A DNA stretch of 41,090 nt, from positions 1-41,090 of IMG/VR virus record IMGVR_UViG_3300035698_004947. The stretch is one strand, 5' to 3'. The notes below the pieces were generated by a model that ran no database searches, was not told where the DNA came from, and saw only the letters and a program-made list of their open reading frames with translations. A program made the translations under genes and the position numbers. This document shows, one piece after another, positions 1 through 6,109 of the stretch. This stretch comes from a virus. Within the stretch, counting starts at the first letter, position 1. Every line of letters starts with the position of its first letter.

Positions 1-127
1 AATATTCAAAAAGCCTTAAAGAATTACCTTGAAAGCAAAAGAGTTAAAAGTGGCTATATCCAGAATGGTTCGACTTGGTTTGGTAACTGGCAAGATTGGA
101 TAGACCTTGAAGAATTGCCTTGTTCTA
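1..127. repeat. Terminal direct repeat, left copy (circular overlap)
   Basis: Bases 1-127 are identical to 40964-41090. The reading frame of the replication protein runs through the repeat at both ends without a break, as expected when a circular or circularly permuted molecule is cut open inside a gene. An exact 127-bp overlap is also a typical assembly k-mer length, so it is more likely an assembly signature of circularity than a biological terminal repeat. Confidence 0.95.
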
Positions 128-216
128 AATGTAAAGATACCGGGATTCTTACTTCGGAAAAAGGATATGAAAGTTTTTGTGATTGCCCGGCAGGAGAAAG
201 GAAAAGGATAAAATGA
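1..216 (+). CDS. Phage replication protein, C-terminal part (continues from 40436-40963)
   Basis: This is the 3' end of the initiator-type gene that begins at 40436. Joined across the circle it encodes about 247 residues. The segment here holds the end of the C-terminal domain, with its aromatic motif (TWFGNWQDWIDLEE), followed by a short Cys-rich tail with a CxxC pair and a later CDC, which looks like a small metal-binding knuckle. The stop TGA at 214-216 overlaps the ATG of the next gene at 213 (ATGA), suggesting coupled translation. The join is seen directly; the replication role is inferred from the whole protein. Confidence 0.85.
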   Translation, partial: NIQKALKNYLESKRVKSGYIQNGSTWFGNWQDWIDLEELPCSKCKDTGILTSEKGYESFCDCPAGERKRIK

Positions 217-401
217 AGGAACCAGAAAAACCACAAAAGAAAGATAGAGCATATCATCCCCAATCATATAACTATGATAAAGGGTGGAATGACGCTTGTG
301 CTGTTTGTGAGAAGTATCATAATTGGTCTATTACAAAATTGTTAGTGAAATTGGCGAACTTGGAACCAAACCCAAAAAATATAAAGAGGTTTTGGGGATG
401 A
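213..401 (+). CDS. Hypothetical protein, 62 aa
   Basis: I do not recognise this small hydrophilic protein. It begins with a charged Lys/Glu/Pro stretch, then a Tyr/Trp-containing segment with one CAVC pair. ATG 213 is preferred over an in-frame TTG at 183 because it forms an ATGA overlap with the replication gene stop. Its own stop (399-401) overlaps the ATG of the SleB-like gene at 398 in the same way. It therefore lies in a translationally coupled chain between the replication gene and the endolysin. No signal peptide or membrane segment is visible. Confidence 0.65.
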   Translation: MKEPEKPQKKDRAYHPQSYNYDKGWNDACAVCEKYHNWSITKLLVKLANLEPNPKNIKRFWG

Positions 402-892
402 AAAAATACGGGTGGATTATAATCATAGCTTTATTTATTTTAGGTTTATTCTTAACAAGAGAACCAAAGATAGGAGGAATAGACATGGGGGAAAAAGAAA
501 TAAAAATAAAGGGAATTTCTAATCTTTGGAAAGGGATTATTGGAGAGGCAGTCGGAGAAGGTTATTGTGGAATGTATGCGGTGGCTTGTTGTTATAGAAA
601 CAGACTTAGTAAGGGCATGGCTTTGGGGTGTGTTGCCTTAAAAAGAAAAGACTTGGATGAGTTTGTGGGGAAGCAGGGATATAGAAACGAATTAAGGGCA
701 AAGGCAGTTATGAGGGAAGTTTTTGAATTATCCGGGGGGGATGTTACTAATGGGGCAACCCATTATGAAAATGTGGAAAAATATGGACTGCCTTATTGGG
801 CTAAGAACATGGGTGTTGTTGCAAGAATAGGCTGTCATACATTTTTTAAAAAAAGAAACAAAAATAGGATTAGAAATTTTAAGTCTCTATGA
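398..892 (+). CDS. SleB-like cell wall hydrolase with N-terminal membrane anchor (endolysin)
   Basis: The product is predicted to cut peptidoglycan at lysis. Residues 1-20 are a short basic start plus a hydrophobic stretch, fitting an uncleaved anchor or signal peptide. Residues about 44-151 match the SleB/Hydrolase_2 pattern: GEAVGEGYCGMYAV near the start with E50 as likely catalytic Glu, then NGATHY, PYWAKNM and IG-H-FFK near the end. ATG 398 is chosen over an upstream in-frame start at 323 because it places the hydrophobic segment at the N-terminus and gives an ATGA overlap. The last 14 or so residues are encoded by a 55-bp repeat shared with the next gene and look like an added tail. The family call is firm; which bond is cut is not visible. 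Confidence 0.85.
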   Translation: MKKYGWIIIIALFILGLFLTREPKIGGIDMGEKEIKIKGISNLWKGIIGEAVGEGYCGMYAVACCYRNRLSKGMALGCVALKRKDLDEFVGKQGYRNELRAKAVMREVFELSGGDVTNGATHYENVEKYGLPYWAKNMGVVARIGCHTFFKKRNKNRIRNFKSL

Positions 893-905
893 TACCATTT
901 GAATG
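851..905 (+). repeat. 55-bp imperfect direct repeat, copy 1 (copy 2 at 935-989)
   Basis: Bases 851-905 and 935-989 match at 51 of 55 positions and are offset by 84 bp. Copy 1 forms the end of the SleB-like gene; copy 2 lies inside the following gene in a different frame. It looks like a local duplication that replaced or extended the original end of the hydrolase gene. Confidence 0.85.
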
Positions 906-1121
906 TTACAAAATGAAAGCAAAGAAATGTTACAAAAAGAAATAAAAGTAGGATTAGAAATTTTAAGTCCCTATGATACCATTTGGATGATTATAAAAAA
1001 ATATGCAGGAGATATGATATTGATAAAAAGAAAACACGATGAACTGGTTTGCATTTTAACTGGTGGGCAATTTAGAGATTGGAAAATAGTAAAAAATGAA
1101 AGCAAAAATAACAGGAATTAA
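903..1121 (+). CDS. Hypothetical protein, 72 aa
   Basis: I cannot assign a family. The protein has a charged N-terminal helix-like part and a core with alternating hydrophobic residues (about 30-62). The ribosome-binding site is weak because the start lies at the end of repeat copy 1. Translating the repeat copy upstream in this frame gives a near-duplicate of this protein's own residues 14-29, broken by a stop, so the 5' end of the gene appears to have been duplicated. It overlaps the next gene by 26 nt. Confidence 0.55.
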   Translation: MLQNESKEMLQKEIKVGLEILSPYDTIWMIIKKYAGDMILIKRKHDELVCILTGGQFRDWKIVKNESKNNRN

Positions 1122-1347
1122 AGAAAAGGAATCTAATTACGGGGGCATGTTCTATTATGTGTTTTTTAAAAGTGATGAAAATCCCCCCAAGTCTTATAGG
1201 ACATGTGTTGCCCCTAAGAATGGCAACTTTCAAAGATGGCTTGAACCTCTAAGTCTTTTTAATTCGGGAAAAGAGGTTTGGCTTGACCAACTTGTTTTGA
1301 GGGGAAAGGGCTTCATCGATGCGGATAGTTTATTTACAATGGAATAA
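1096..1347 (+). CDS. Hypothetical phage protein, 83 aa
   Basis: This small protein is rich in aromatic beta-strand-like segments (GGMFYYVFFK, SYRTCVAP, FQRWLEPL) and ends with a GFIDADS motif. Similar short proteins occur in early operons of other phages, but I know no function; an OB-like small beta barrel is only a guess. The start at 1096 overlaps the previous gene. It is followed after 15 nt by a well-led 49-residue gene. Confidence 0.6.
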   Translation: MKAKITGIKEKESNYGGMFYYVFFKSDENPPKSYRTCVAPKNGNFQRWLEPLSLFNSGKEVWLDQLVLRGKGFIDADSLFTME

Positions 1348-1362
1348 AAAGGGAGGTGAGGA

Positions 1363-1512
1363 ATGATGCTTCAAGATTACGCAGGTTTATTTAAGAACTC
1401 GGTTGCATATCATCTTGAAAAGACAGAACGAAAGCGTAGGAAGCACGAAGATTTAGAGAGGCGGAGGGCGAGGAGTTTAAAGCGGCGTTTATTTGCGGAG
1501 GTAGGGGAATGA
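1363..1512 (+). CDS. Small very basic protein, 49 aa
   Basis: A GGGAGGTGAG site lies 4 bases upstream of ATG 1363, one of the stronger ribosome-binding sites in this part of the map. The product has a short neutral start and then an Arg/Lys-rich helix-like stretch (about residues 20-43), with roughly one third basic residues. A nucleic-acid-binding or RNA-associated role is possible but unproven. There is no recognisable domain. Confidence 0.55.
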   Translation: MMLQDYAGLFKNSVAYHLEKTERKRRKHEDLERRRARSLKRRLFAEVGE

Positions 1513-1584
1513 AAGAGATGACTTCCTTGGCGAAGGAGAAATAAGATGTATAAGATAATTGAGAACAACCTAAAGGAGGTATAA

Positions 1585-1785
1585 ATGAAAACAGAAGCCG
1601 AAGTCATGCAGAAAATTGGAGAAGTCATCTCATCAAACACACACATCCTAGATTGTAAACTTGCTTCTATTGACATAAACGCCCCCCGGGCCTTAATGCA
1701 ACTCCAATCAATTACAGCACTAAATTATCTTTATTGGTTCTTGGGAAAAAAAAGACCTAGTTTCAAATACGACGAAAAGGAGTAA
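1585..1785 (+). CDS. Hypothetical protein, 66 aa
   Basis: AAAGGAGGT is well placed upstream of ATG 1585. The protein looks helical: a charged start, then an amphipathic segment, and a more hydrophobic LNYLYWFLG stretch near residues 46-54 before a basic/acidic tail. It is not clearly a membrane protein. I recognise no family. It lies in the run of small early genes between the endolysin and the YopX-like gene. Confidence 0.55.
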   Translation: MKTEAEVMQKIGEVISSNTHILDCKLASIDINAPRALMQLQSITALNYLYWFLGKKRPSFKYDEKE

Positions 1786-1788
1786 AAG

Positions 1789-1938
1789 ATGAAACTAACT
1801 AAAGAAGAAAAGGAAAAGCAGGAAAACTGTGTTCACGAATGGGTAATTGTTCGCGAGCCTTTATTTAATCGAGGTGGCTGGCACGAGGATAAATGCAAAA
1901 AGTGTGGCAAGGTGAATGAATATGATACCAGTGATTAG
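1789..1938 (+). CDS. Small zinc-ribbon-like protein, 49 aa
   Basis: The N-terminus is very charged (Lys/Glu), followed by a CVHEW motif and, about 20 residues later, CKKCGK. The Cys-His plus CxxC spacing fits a single zinc ribbon seen in many short phage proteins. The start 1789 lies 3 nt after the previous stop, with AAAAGGAG upstream. It overlaps a longer upstream extension of the YopX frame, which is one reason for choosing the later YopX start at 1958. Confidence 0.55.
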   Translation: MKLTKEEKEKQENCVHEWVIVREPLFNRGGWHEDKCKKCGKVNEYDTSD

Positions 1939-1957
1939 GGATGAAAGGGAAGGGAAG

Positions 1958-2353
1958 ATGAGAGATATAAAGTTTCGGTTAAGAATTGACAACAGAATGG
2001 TTGGCTATGAAAAATGGTATTTGGGAGAAAGGGTCAATTTTACTGCCAACCCCTGTTGGTTATATTCTAAAGACCAACTCAACTGGTTTCCTAAGTATAT
2101 TTATCATACGCATAAAGATGAATTTACTGGCTTAAAGGACAAGAACGGCAAAGAGGTTTACGAGGGGGACATAGTCCTTCAAAAAGGACTAAATGGAGAA
2201 ACCAATGATATAGCCGAGGTCTTATGGTCGCAAAGAAACATAGGATTTGAAGCACAATTTAAAGCATCAAAATTAAATCTTCCATTAGCAGAATTTATAG
2301 AAATCATCGGCAACCGCTTTGAAAACCCAGAACTATTAGGAGATAGAAAATGA
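1958..2353 (+). CDS. YopX family protein
   Basis: The protein shows the family hallmarks of YopX (a phage/plasmid protein of unknown function): the N-terminal MRDIKFR motif, the central FTGLKDKNGKEVYEGDIV motif, and the C-terminal IEIIGNRFENPELL motif. Start 1958 is preferred over upstream in-frame ATGs because it gives the usual MR(D/E)IKFR beginning, has an AGGGAAG site, and avoids overlapping the zinc-ribbon gene. The length (131 residues) is normal for the family. It ends in an ATGA overlap with the next gene. The molecular role is unknown even for well-studied members. Confidence 0.9.
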   Translation: MRDIKFRLRIDNRMVGYEKWYLGERVNFTANPCWLYSKDQLNWFPKYIYHTHKDEFTGLKDKNGKEVYEGDIVLQKGLNGETNDIAEVLWSQRNIGFEAQFKASKLNLPLAEFIEIIGNRFENPELLGDRK

Positions 2354-2571
2354 ATATAAGATGTCCTAAATGCCAAGCAGAATGTGAAGGCGAAGCAACC
2401 CGTATTTATTTCTTTTATGATTGCAAATGTGCCAAGTGTGGATTTGATTTTTGCTATGATGAAGCCTGCAATGAGTATTATGATATGAAAGGAAATGAGA
2501 TTAGTGGTAATATTATGAAGCACAAAGTAAGACTAATTGTTAATCTAAAAGATAAAAAGAAAGGAGGATAG
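2350..2571 (+). CDS. Zinc-ribbon protein, 73 aa
   Basis: The protein begins with MNIRCPKCQAEC and continues with CKCAKCGFDFC, giving two CxxC knuckles about 25 residues apart, the classic zinc-ribbon layout. The C-terminal third is basic. It is coupled to the YopX gene by an ATGA overlap and has GGAGA upstream. A nucleic-acid or protein-binding adaptor role is typical for such phage ribbons, but no specific partner is indicated. Confidence 0.65.
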   Translation: MNIRCPKCQAECEGEATRIYFFYDCKCAKCGFDFCYDEACNEYYDMKGNEISGNIMKHKVRLIVNLKDKKKGG

Positions 2572-2572
2572 G

Positions 2573-2755
2573 ATGGTATGGTTTATTCTCACATGGCTTT
2601 TGATCCTTACGGGTTTGTTGTTCGTAGTAACATTTAGACACAACGGAGAAATCGGTTGGCTGAAAAAGAAAAGTAGGTCAATAGTTAAGGCTCAAGAGGA
2701 ATTGGTGAAGATTTTTAATAGAGCCACCACAGATAAAGAGGAAAAAGAAGAATGA
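2573..2755 (+). CDS. Single-pass membrane protein, 60 aa
   Basis: Residues 3-20 form one strong hydrophobic segment, followed by a charged helix (about 30-60). AAAGGAGGATAGG lies directly upstream. With a lipoprotein gene 300 bp downstream and an endolysin upstream, a lysis role is possible: small holin, or inner-membrane spanin-like protein with a membrane anchor and periplasmic helix. Neither assignment is proven; the helix is short for a spanin. Confidence 0.55.
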   Translation: MVWFILTWLLILTGLLFVVTFRHNGEIGWLKKKSRSIVKAQEELVKIFNRATTDKEEKEE

Positions 2756-2997
2756 GATTCCGGAGAAAACCGCCATTGCCCTATCAAGAGATTTTAAAGG
2801 ATGTAGGTGTCCCGGGGAGGAAAATAAAAAGGTGTATGAAGTGGGCCTTCGGGAAAAAATGGGAAACAATAGCCATTTATGGATGTCCTCAAAGGTGGAA
2901 TTCTTTGCATGGCAATATCTTTATCATGAAAATTGAAAATTCGATAGAGGAAGATCTCAAAAAGATAGGTAGGGCGTTTTTAAAGCAGGAAGAATAA
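2752..2997 (+). CDS. Hypothetical protein, 81 aa
   Basis: The protein is basic at the N-terminus with a Trp/Cys-containing middle, and I do not recognise it. It starts in an ATGA overlap with the membrane-protein gene. Its last codons and stop lie in a 42-bp segment nearly identical to the GT29-like part of the gene at 16170. If the stop TAA were TAC, as in the other copy, the frame would continue with WEDLCRILGSP, the same peptide as there. The 3' end was therefore probably altered by recombination. Confidence 0.55.
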   Translation: MRFRRKPPLPYQEILKDVGVPGRKIKRCMKWAFGKKWETIAIYGCPQRWNSLHGNIFIMKIENSIEEDLKKIGRAFLKQEE

Positions 2998-3031
2998 TGG
3001 GAAGATTTATGTCGCATACTTGGATCTCCTC
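2990..3031 (+). repeat. 42-bp dispersed repeat, copy A (copy B at 18988-19029)
   Basis: The two copies match at 41 of 42 positions, with 34 identical bases in a row (2998-3031 and 18996-19029). Copy B encodes residues about 940-953 of the multi-domain glycosyltransferase. Copy A spans the end of the 81-residue gene and the leader of the lipoprotein gene. The same peptide frame is kept apart from one TAC to TAA change. Confidence 0.9.
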
Positions 3032-3051
3032 AAGAAAGGAGGTGATAAAGA

Positions 3052-3270
3052 ATGAAAAGAATATGTTTATGTTTGATAGCTGTTTTGGTTTTATTGCTTA
3101 CCGGGTGTATAACTTCAGGAGTGAACGAAGGGCTTTTTTCGAATCCCATTCTGCCGGATCTGAATTTACAAATAAGGGATATAAAAGAAGTCGATACCCT
3201 TGAACTCAAGATAGATACAAAGGATAATCCCCGGCCTTTGGAATTGGATCTTGAAGAATTAGACAAATAA
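3052..3270 (+). CDS. Small lipoprotein, 72 aa
   Basis: A basic start (MKR), a hydrophobic stretch and an LLTGC lipobox with Cys 19 form a standard lipoprotein signal peptide. The mature part is short, acidic and Pro-containing. AAGGAGGTGATAAAG gives a strong ribosome-binding site. It is the last gene before the 150-nt structured element and the late promoter. An outer-membrane spanin-like lysis role or a superinfection-exclusion lipoprotein are both possible. An overlapping ORF from 2997 in another frame is rejected. Confidence 0.7.
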   Translation: MKRICLCLIAVLVLLLTGCITSGVNEGLFSNPILPDLNLQIRDIKEVDTLELKIDTKDNPRPLELDLEELDK

Positions 3271-3275
3271 AGATA

Positions 3276-3426
3276 GGTTATCTCGGCACTTTTTATAAAG
3301 TGCAAGTGGAAACGGTGGGTAAGAGAGGCCCAGTCCCTCACCTACCAACTTCTTCCGAGAAGTTAAGAGGGGTCAAATAGGCACTTCGAGGCAGACTTTG
3401 CCAGTTTCAATGTCTCGCAGATAACC
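3276..3426 (+). ncRNA. Candidate structured RNA or DNA element, multi-branched, about 150 nt
   Basis: The outer ends GGTTATCT (3276-3283) and AGATAACC (3419-3426) are exact complements. Inside lie a perfect 7-bp hairpin with a TTAT loop (3286-3303), a 7-bp stem with one G-U pair and an inner stem (3314-3346), a perfect 7-bp hairpin with a TCCG loop (3347-3364), and a smaller GGCA/TGCC hairpin (3390-3402) inside a CGAG/CTCG pair. No ORF fits here. I do not recognise a known riboswitch, ribozyme or tRNA. It lies between the end of the early operon and the late promoter, so it could be a cis-acting antitermination or termination element, a small RNA, or a packaging/replication site. Confidence 0.5.
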
Positions 3427-3468
3427 ATGTAACAGAATTAATCTTTAAACCTATTAAGATAAAAACTC

Positions 3469-3497
3469 TTGACTTTTTTTTATCAATATGATATATA
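3469..3497 (+). promoter_or_regulatory. Late-operon promoter (TTGACT - 17 bp - TATATA)
   Basis: A near-consensus vegetative promoter: -35 TTGACT at 3469-3474, 17-bp spacer, -10 TATATA at 3492-3497, in a T/A-rich setting. Transcription would begin near 3504, giving a leader of only about 20 nt before ATG 3523. It faces the ParB-like gene and the whole terminase-head-tail operon. Confidence 0.75.
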
Positions 3498-3522
3498 TAA
3501 GTAAATCGATTTGGATGCTCTT

Positions 3523-4158
3523 ATGGATAAACCTACGATTCAAAAAGAAGCACAAATTAATAATATTCAAAAAAATTTACAAATTGTTCAGGTAGATATC
3601 TCTGCACTAAAATCCTCCGAATATAATCCTCGCCTAGCAAACGAAAAAGAATACCACGACCTAAAAGCCTCTCTCACACGATTCGGCTTTGTTGATCCCA
3701 TATTGGTAAATTCCGCAGAAAAGAGAAAAAATATTATTATAGGTGGCCATTTCAGAATAAAAGTGGCTAAAGATATGGGTTATAAACAAGCCCCGGTAAT
3801 TTATATTAGTATTCCAGATTTGGAAAAAGAAAAAGAGCTAAACCTACGCTTGAATAAAAACTTGGGGCAATGGGATTTTGATATATTGGCTAATTTCTTT
3901 GATGAAGGCTTTTTAAATAATGTAGGATTCAATGACTATGAATTAGGCATCTCCGCAGATGGCATAAGTAAAGAAGTGCAGGACCTTGGTGGCGAAGATA
4001 AAATTATTCTCAATAAAGACAAATATGCTTGGCTGTGGATAGAGTTTAAAGATAAGGCAACTTTAGTGAAAATAAAGAATTTCTTTGGACTTAAAAATAG
4101 AGAAATTCCAGAAGAAAAGTTTTTAGAACTATTTAAGAAAGCGAACATAAAGCTATGA
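3523..4158 (+). CDS. ParB/sulfiredoxin-fold domain protein
   Basis: Residues about 20-110 carry the ParB N-terminal fold signature: an NPR motif, LKASLTRFGFVDPILVN, then IIGGHFRIKVAKDMGY and a LRLNKNLGQWD segment. The GGHxR motif replaces the GEHRR of chromosomal ParB, as in many phage ParB-like proteins next to terminase or DNA-modification genes. The C-terminal 55 residues form a separate small domain. The fold can bind nucleotides and in relatives has CTPase or nuclease activity; which applies here is unknown. ATG 3523 is chosen over TTG 3511 because the promoter would leave almost no leader for TTG; neither start has a clear Shine-Dalgarno site. It overlaps the next gene by an ATGA. Confidence 0.8.
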   Translation: MDKPTIQKEAQINNIQKNLQIVQVDISALKSSEYNPRLANEKEYHDLKASLTRFGFVDPILVNSAEKRKNIIIGGHFRIKVAKDMGYKQAPVIYISIPDLEKEKELNLRLNKNLGQWDFDILANFFDEGFLNNVGFNDYELGISADGISKEVQDLGGEDKIILNKDKYAWLWIEFKDKATLVKIKNFFGLKNREIPEEKFLELFKKANIKL

Positions 4159-4886
4159 TGGAACTCGAAAGATTGCTTACTGCATCTTTGGATTTATTAT
4201 TAAAGACATATCCTGATAGACATATAATTTTACAGCTTTCCGGTGGTTGCGATAGTGCGGCTTTGTTTTTCTGCTTACAGAACCTAAAGAAAGAATTCGA
4301 ATGTCATACTTATTGTGTTGAGGAAAATGAAGATTTTAATAATACGGATAGATTTTGTAAGGCTTTTGATGTGTCTTTAGTAATTCATAAATTGTCTATA
4401 CCGGAAGTTATCTCAAACATTTCGTTTCTCAAAGGTAAGTATCACTTTAAGGGTAAAGTCAATCTTCAATGTATCGCTTGTCATTACAAAATAGCCCTGA
4501 ATGTAAAAGGCTCGGTTATAATCAATGGCAGTTATGCAGACATATTATACGGAAGTTACGCCTCTATCGTAGTCCCCTATTCACATAATGATAACTTGTT
4601 TAGAGAAGAACGAAGGAGATTGCTTCAAAGAAACAATATAGATGCGACTGATTATCTAAGGACAATTATGAAGGAAAATAATAATGATATCATCTTCCCT
4701 TTTTGTAATCCAGAACTTTACGATTTTTTTCTAAACTTGAATTATGAAGAATTGAAAAACAAAAGTATTTTTTATGAAACTTTTAGAAACCGCATACCAG
4801 AAGGAATAAACTTGAAAAGGAAGTCGCAACAGATAGGTAGTGGTGTTAGAGATAAACTGAAAAATAAGGGAATAAAATATAAATGA
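4155..4886 (+). CDS. PP-loop ATP pyrophosphatase, asparagine-synthase-like
   Basis: The PP-loop SGGCDSAAL (residues 29-37) marks an N-type ATP pyrophosphatase that adenylates a substrate before amidation, thiolation or ligation. The GSYADILYGSY segment (125-135) resembles the GxxADELFxGY motif of asparagine synthase B, and the C-terminus (IIFPFCNPELYDFF, later LKRKSQQIGSG) also follows the AsnB pattern. The glutaminase domain of true AsnB is absent, so ammonia or another amine would have to come from elsewhere. A CIAC pair lies at 106-109. It is sandwiched and coupled (ATGA at both ends) between the ParB-like and radical SAM genes, suggesting a shared pathway. PAPS-reductase-like or QueC-like activity is an alternative. 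Confidence 0.75.
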   Translation: MMELERLLTASLDLLLKTYPDRHIILQLSGGCDSAALFFCLQNLKKEFECHTYCVEENEDFNNTDRFCKAFDVSLVIHKLSIPEVISNISFLKGKYHFKGKVNLQCIACHYKIALNVKGSVIINGSYADILYGSYASIVVPYSHNDNLFREERRRLLQRNNIDATDYLRTIMKENNNDIIFPFCNPELYDFFLNLNYEELKNKSIFYETFRNRIPEGINLKRKSQQIGSGVRDKLKNKGIKYK

Positions 4887-6109
4887 AAACCTGCAAAGAT
4901 TGTAATTGGTGTGGTGATTATAAATTCTGTTCGCCATTTAAAGGGAAATTGCGTAACTATGATGGGTTGAGATTTACTGCTGATGGGTTCGATTGTGCCT
5001 TGCCAGTAGGTTTTGATACTTTTTCTACATGTAGTTATGGCTGTTTATATTGCTTTAGCAATTTTCTTTCCCGGGATCCACATAGAAAAGGGGAATATAA
5101 AGTAGGGATGCAGAAATTGTCTTTTTTAGATAAGTTTTTAACATTAGATAATGAATTGGTTGGCAGGGAATATAGGCCCATGCAGAATGCATTAAAGCGA
5201 TCAAATGGAATGAGATGTCCTATTCAATGGGGGGCATTAGGAGATCCGTTTGATAATATAGAAAGATGGCAAGGTGTAGGGCCTGAAATAATAAAATTGT
5301 TTATTAAACATAATCAGCCTGTAAGAATTTCTACCAAAGGCGGCCAAGTAATACAACATCCAGAATATATGGAGGCTTTATCGAAGCGGCCTGAATTGTT
5401 TTGGTGTGCTTTTAGTATAATAAGCACCGATGATGAAGTATTGGCTCAGGTAGATCCGGGAACACCTTCAAGTGCAGAACGATTTAAAGCTATGAAGGCA
5501 CTTTCAAAATTGGGTTGCAAAACATCTGTAAGAATAAGGCCGATTATTCCTAATGTTACCGACAGGACAAAAAAGAAACGAATGATATGGAAAGAACTTT
5601 TAGATAAGGCTAAAGAAAGTGGGGCGGAAGCTGTTAGTATGGAATTTTTGTTTGTTCCTATGGTTCAACCCCCCCATATAAAAAAACGAATGATTCAGTT
5701 AAATAGAATATCTGGAATAGATTTAACTGCATTTTATAAAAAGACTTCTGAGAAGCAAGGATCATGTTTGAGAGGTAGCCGGTGGTGGAAAGAGGATTTA
5801 GTGTTTGAGATGAAAGAGCATGCTAAGAAAATAGGTTTGACATTTGGTATTAGTGATCCCCATTGGAAAGAGTTAAATGACTCCGGGTGTTGCTGTGGTA
5901 TATTGCCGAATGATCCGATTTTTGGTAATTGGCAAAGAGAAAGTGCTACGAATAGATTGATAGAAGCAAAAGCTAACTTTGAAAAAACAGGAGAAGGTAA
6001 ATTGTATTTTAAAGACATAAATCCTTTTTGGGCCAAAGAGGTAAGTTTGGTAGGTATGGTTTGTATCACTAAAGCCCCGGGTGCATTTGCCCGGAAACAT
6101 GCTACTTGA
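4883..6109 (+). CDS. Radical SAM protein (SPL-like), ends at an in-frame TGA
   Basis: The protein has the radical SAM cluster motif CSYGCLYC (C50, C54, C57), a Cys-rich N-terminus (C4, C7, C10, C16) and a C-terminal CCC, suggesting additional metal or Fe-S sites. The body (QWGALGDPFDN, VRISTKGG, the SVRIRPIIPNVTD segment) follows the spore-photoproduct-lyase-like radical SAM family. It would use S-adenosylmethionine and a 4Fe-4S cluster to generate a 5'-deoxyadenosyl radical; the substrate is unknown. Coupling to the PP-loop gene by an ATGA supports a joint function. The frame reaches TGA at 6107-6109 but stays open for 56 more codons, so the listed 408-residue product may be a truncated form. 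Confidence 0.8.
   Translation: MKTCKDCNWCGDYKFCSPFKGKLRNYDGLRFTADGFDCALPVGFDTFSTCSYGCLYCFSNFLSRDPHRKGEYKVGMQKLSFLDKFLTLDNELVGREYRPMQNALKRSNGMRCPIQWGALGDPFDNIERWQGVGPEIIKLFIKHNQPVRISTKGGQVIQHPEYMEALSKRPELFWCAFSIISTDDEVLAQVDPGTPSSAERFKAMKALSKLGCKTSVRIRPIIPNVTDRTKKKRMIWKELLDKAKESGAEAVSMEFLFVPMVQPPHIKKRMIQLNRISGIDLTAFYKKTSEKQGSCLRGSRWWKEDLVFEMKEHAKKIGLTFGISDPHWKELNDSGCCCGILPNDPIFGNWQRESATNRLIEAKANFEKTGEGKLYFKDINPFWAKEVSLVGMVCITKAPGAFARKHAT

Noticed and set aside
323-397. Longer N-terminus for the SleB-like gene
   Set aside because: The extension overlaps the 62-residue gene and would move the hydrophobic anchor away from the N-terminus; ATG 398 has an ATGA overlap.
1546-1584. 12-codon ORF before the gene at 1585
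   Set aside because: It has a ribosome-binding-like GAAGGAG but is too short to support and could be only leader sequence.
2997-3203. 68-codon ORF overlapping the lipoprotein gene
   Set aside because: It starts inside the 42-bp repeat, has no proper ribosome-binding site and overlaps the well-supported lipoprotein with lipobox in another frame.
3276-3426. Known riboswitch or ribozyme (cobalamin, preQ1, hammerhead)
   Set aside because: I compared it with consensus cores from memory; a GGAAAC-GGTG stretch recalls cobalamin riboswitches but the rest does not follow, and no hammerhead CTGANGA core is present.
6107-6109. Selenocysteine at the in-frame TGA of the radical SAM gene
   Set aside because: No Cys-x-x-Sec-type motif surrounds the codon and I do not see an obvious SECIS-like hairpin right after it; a Trp to stop change is simpler.
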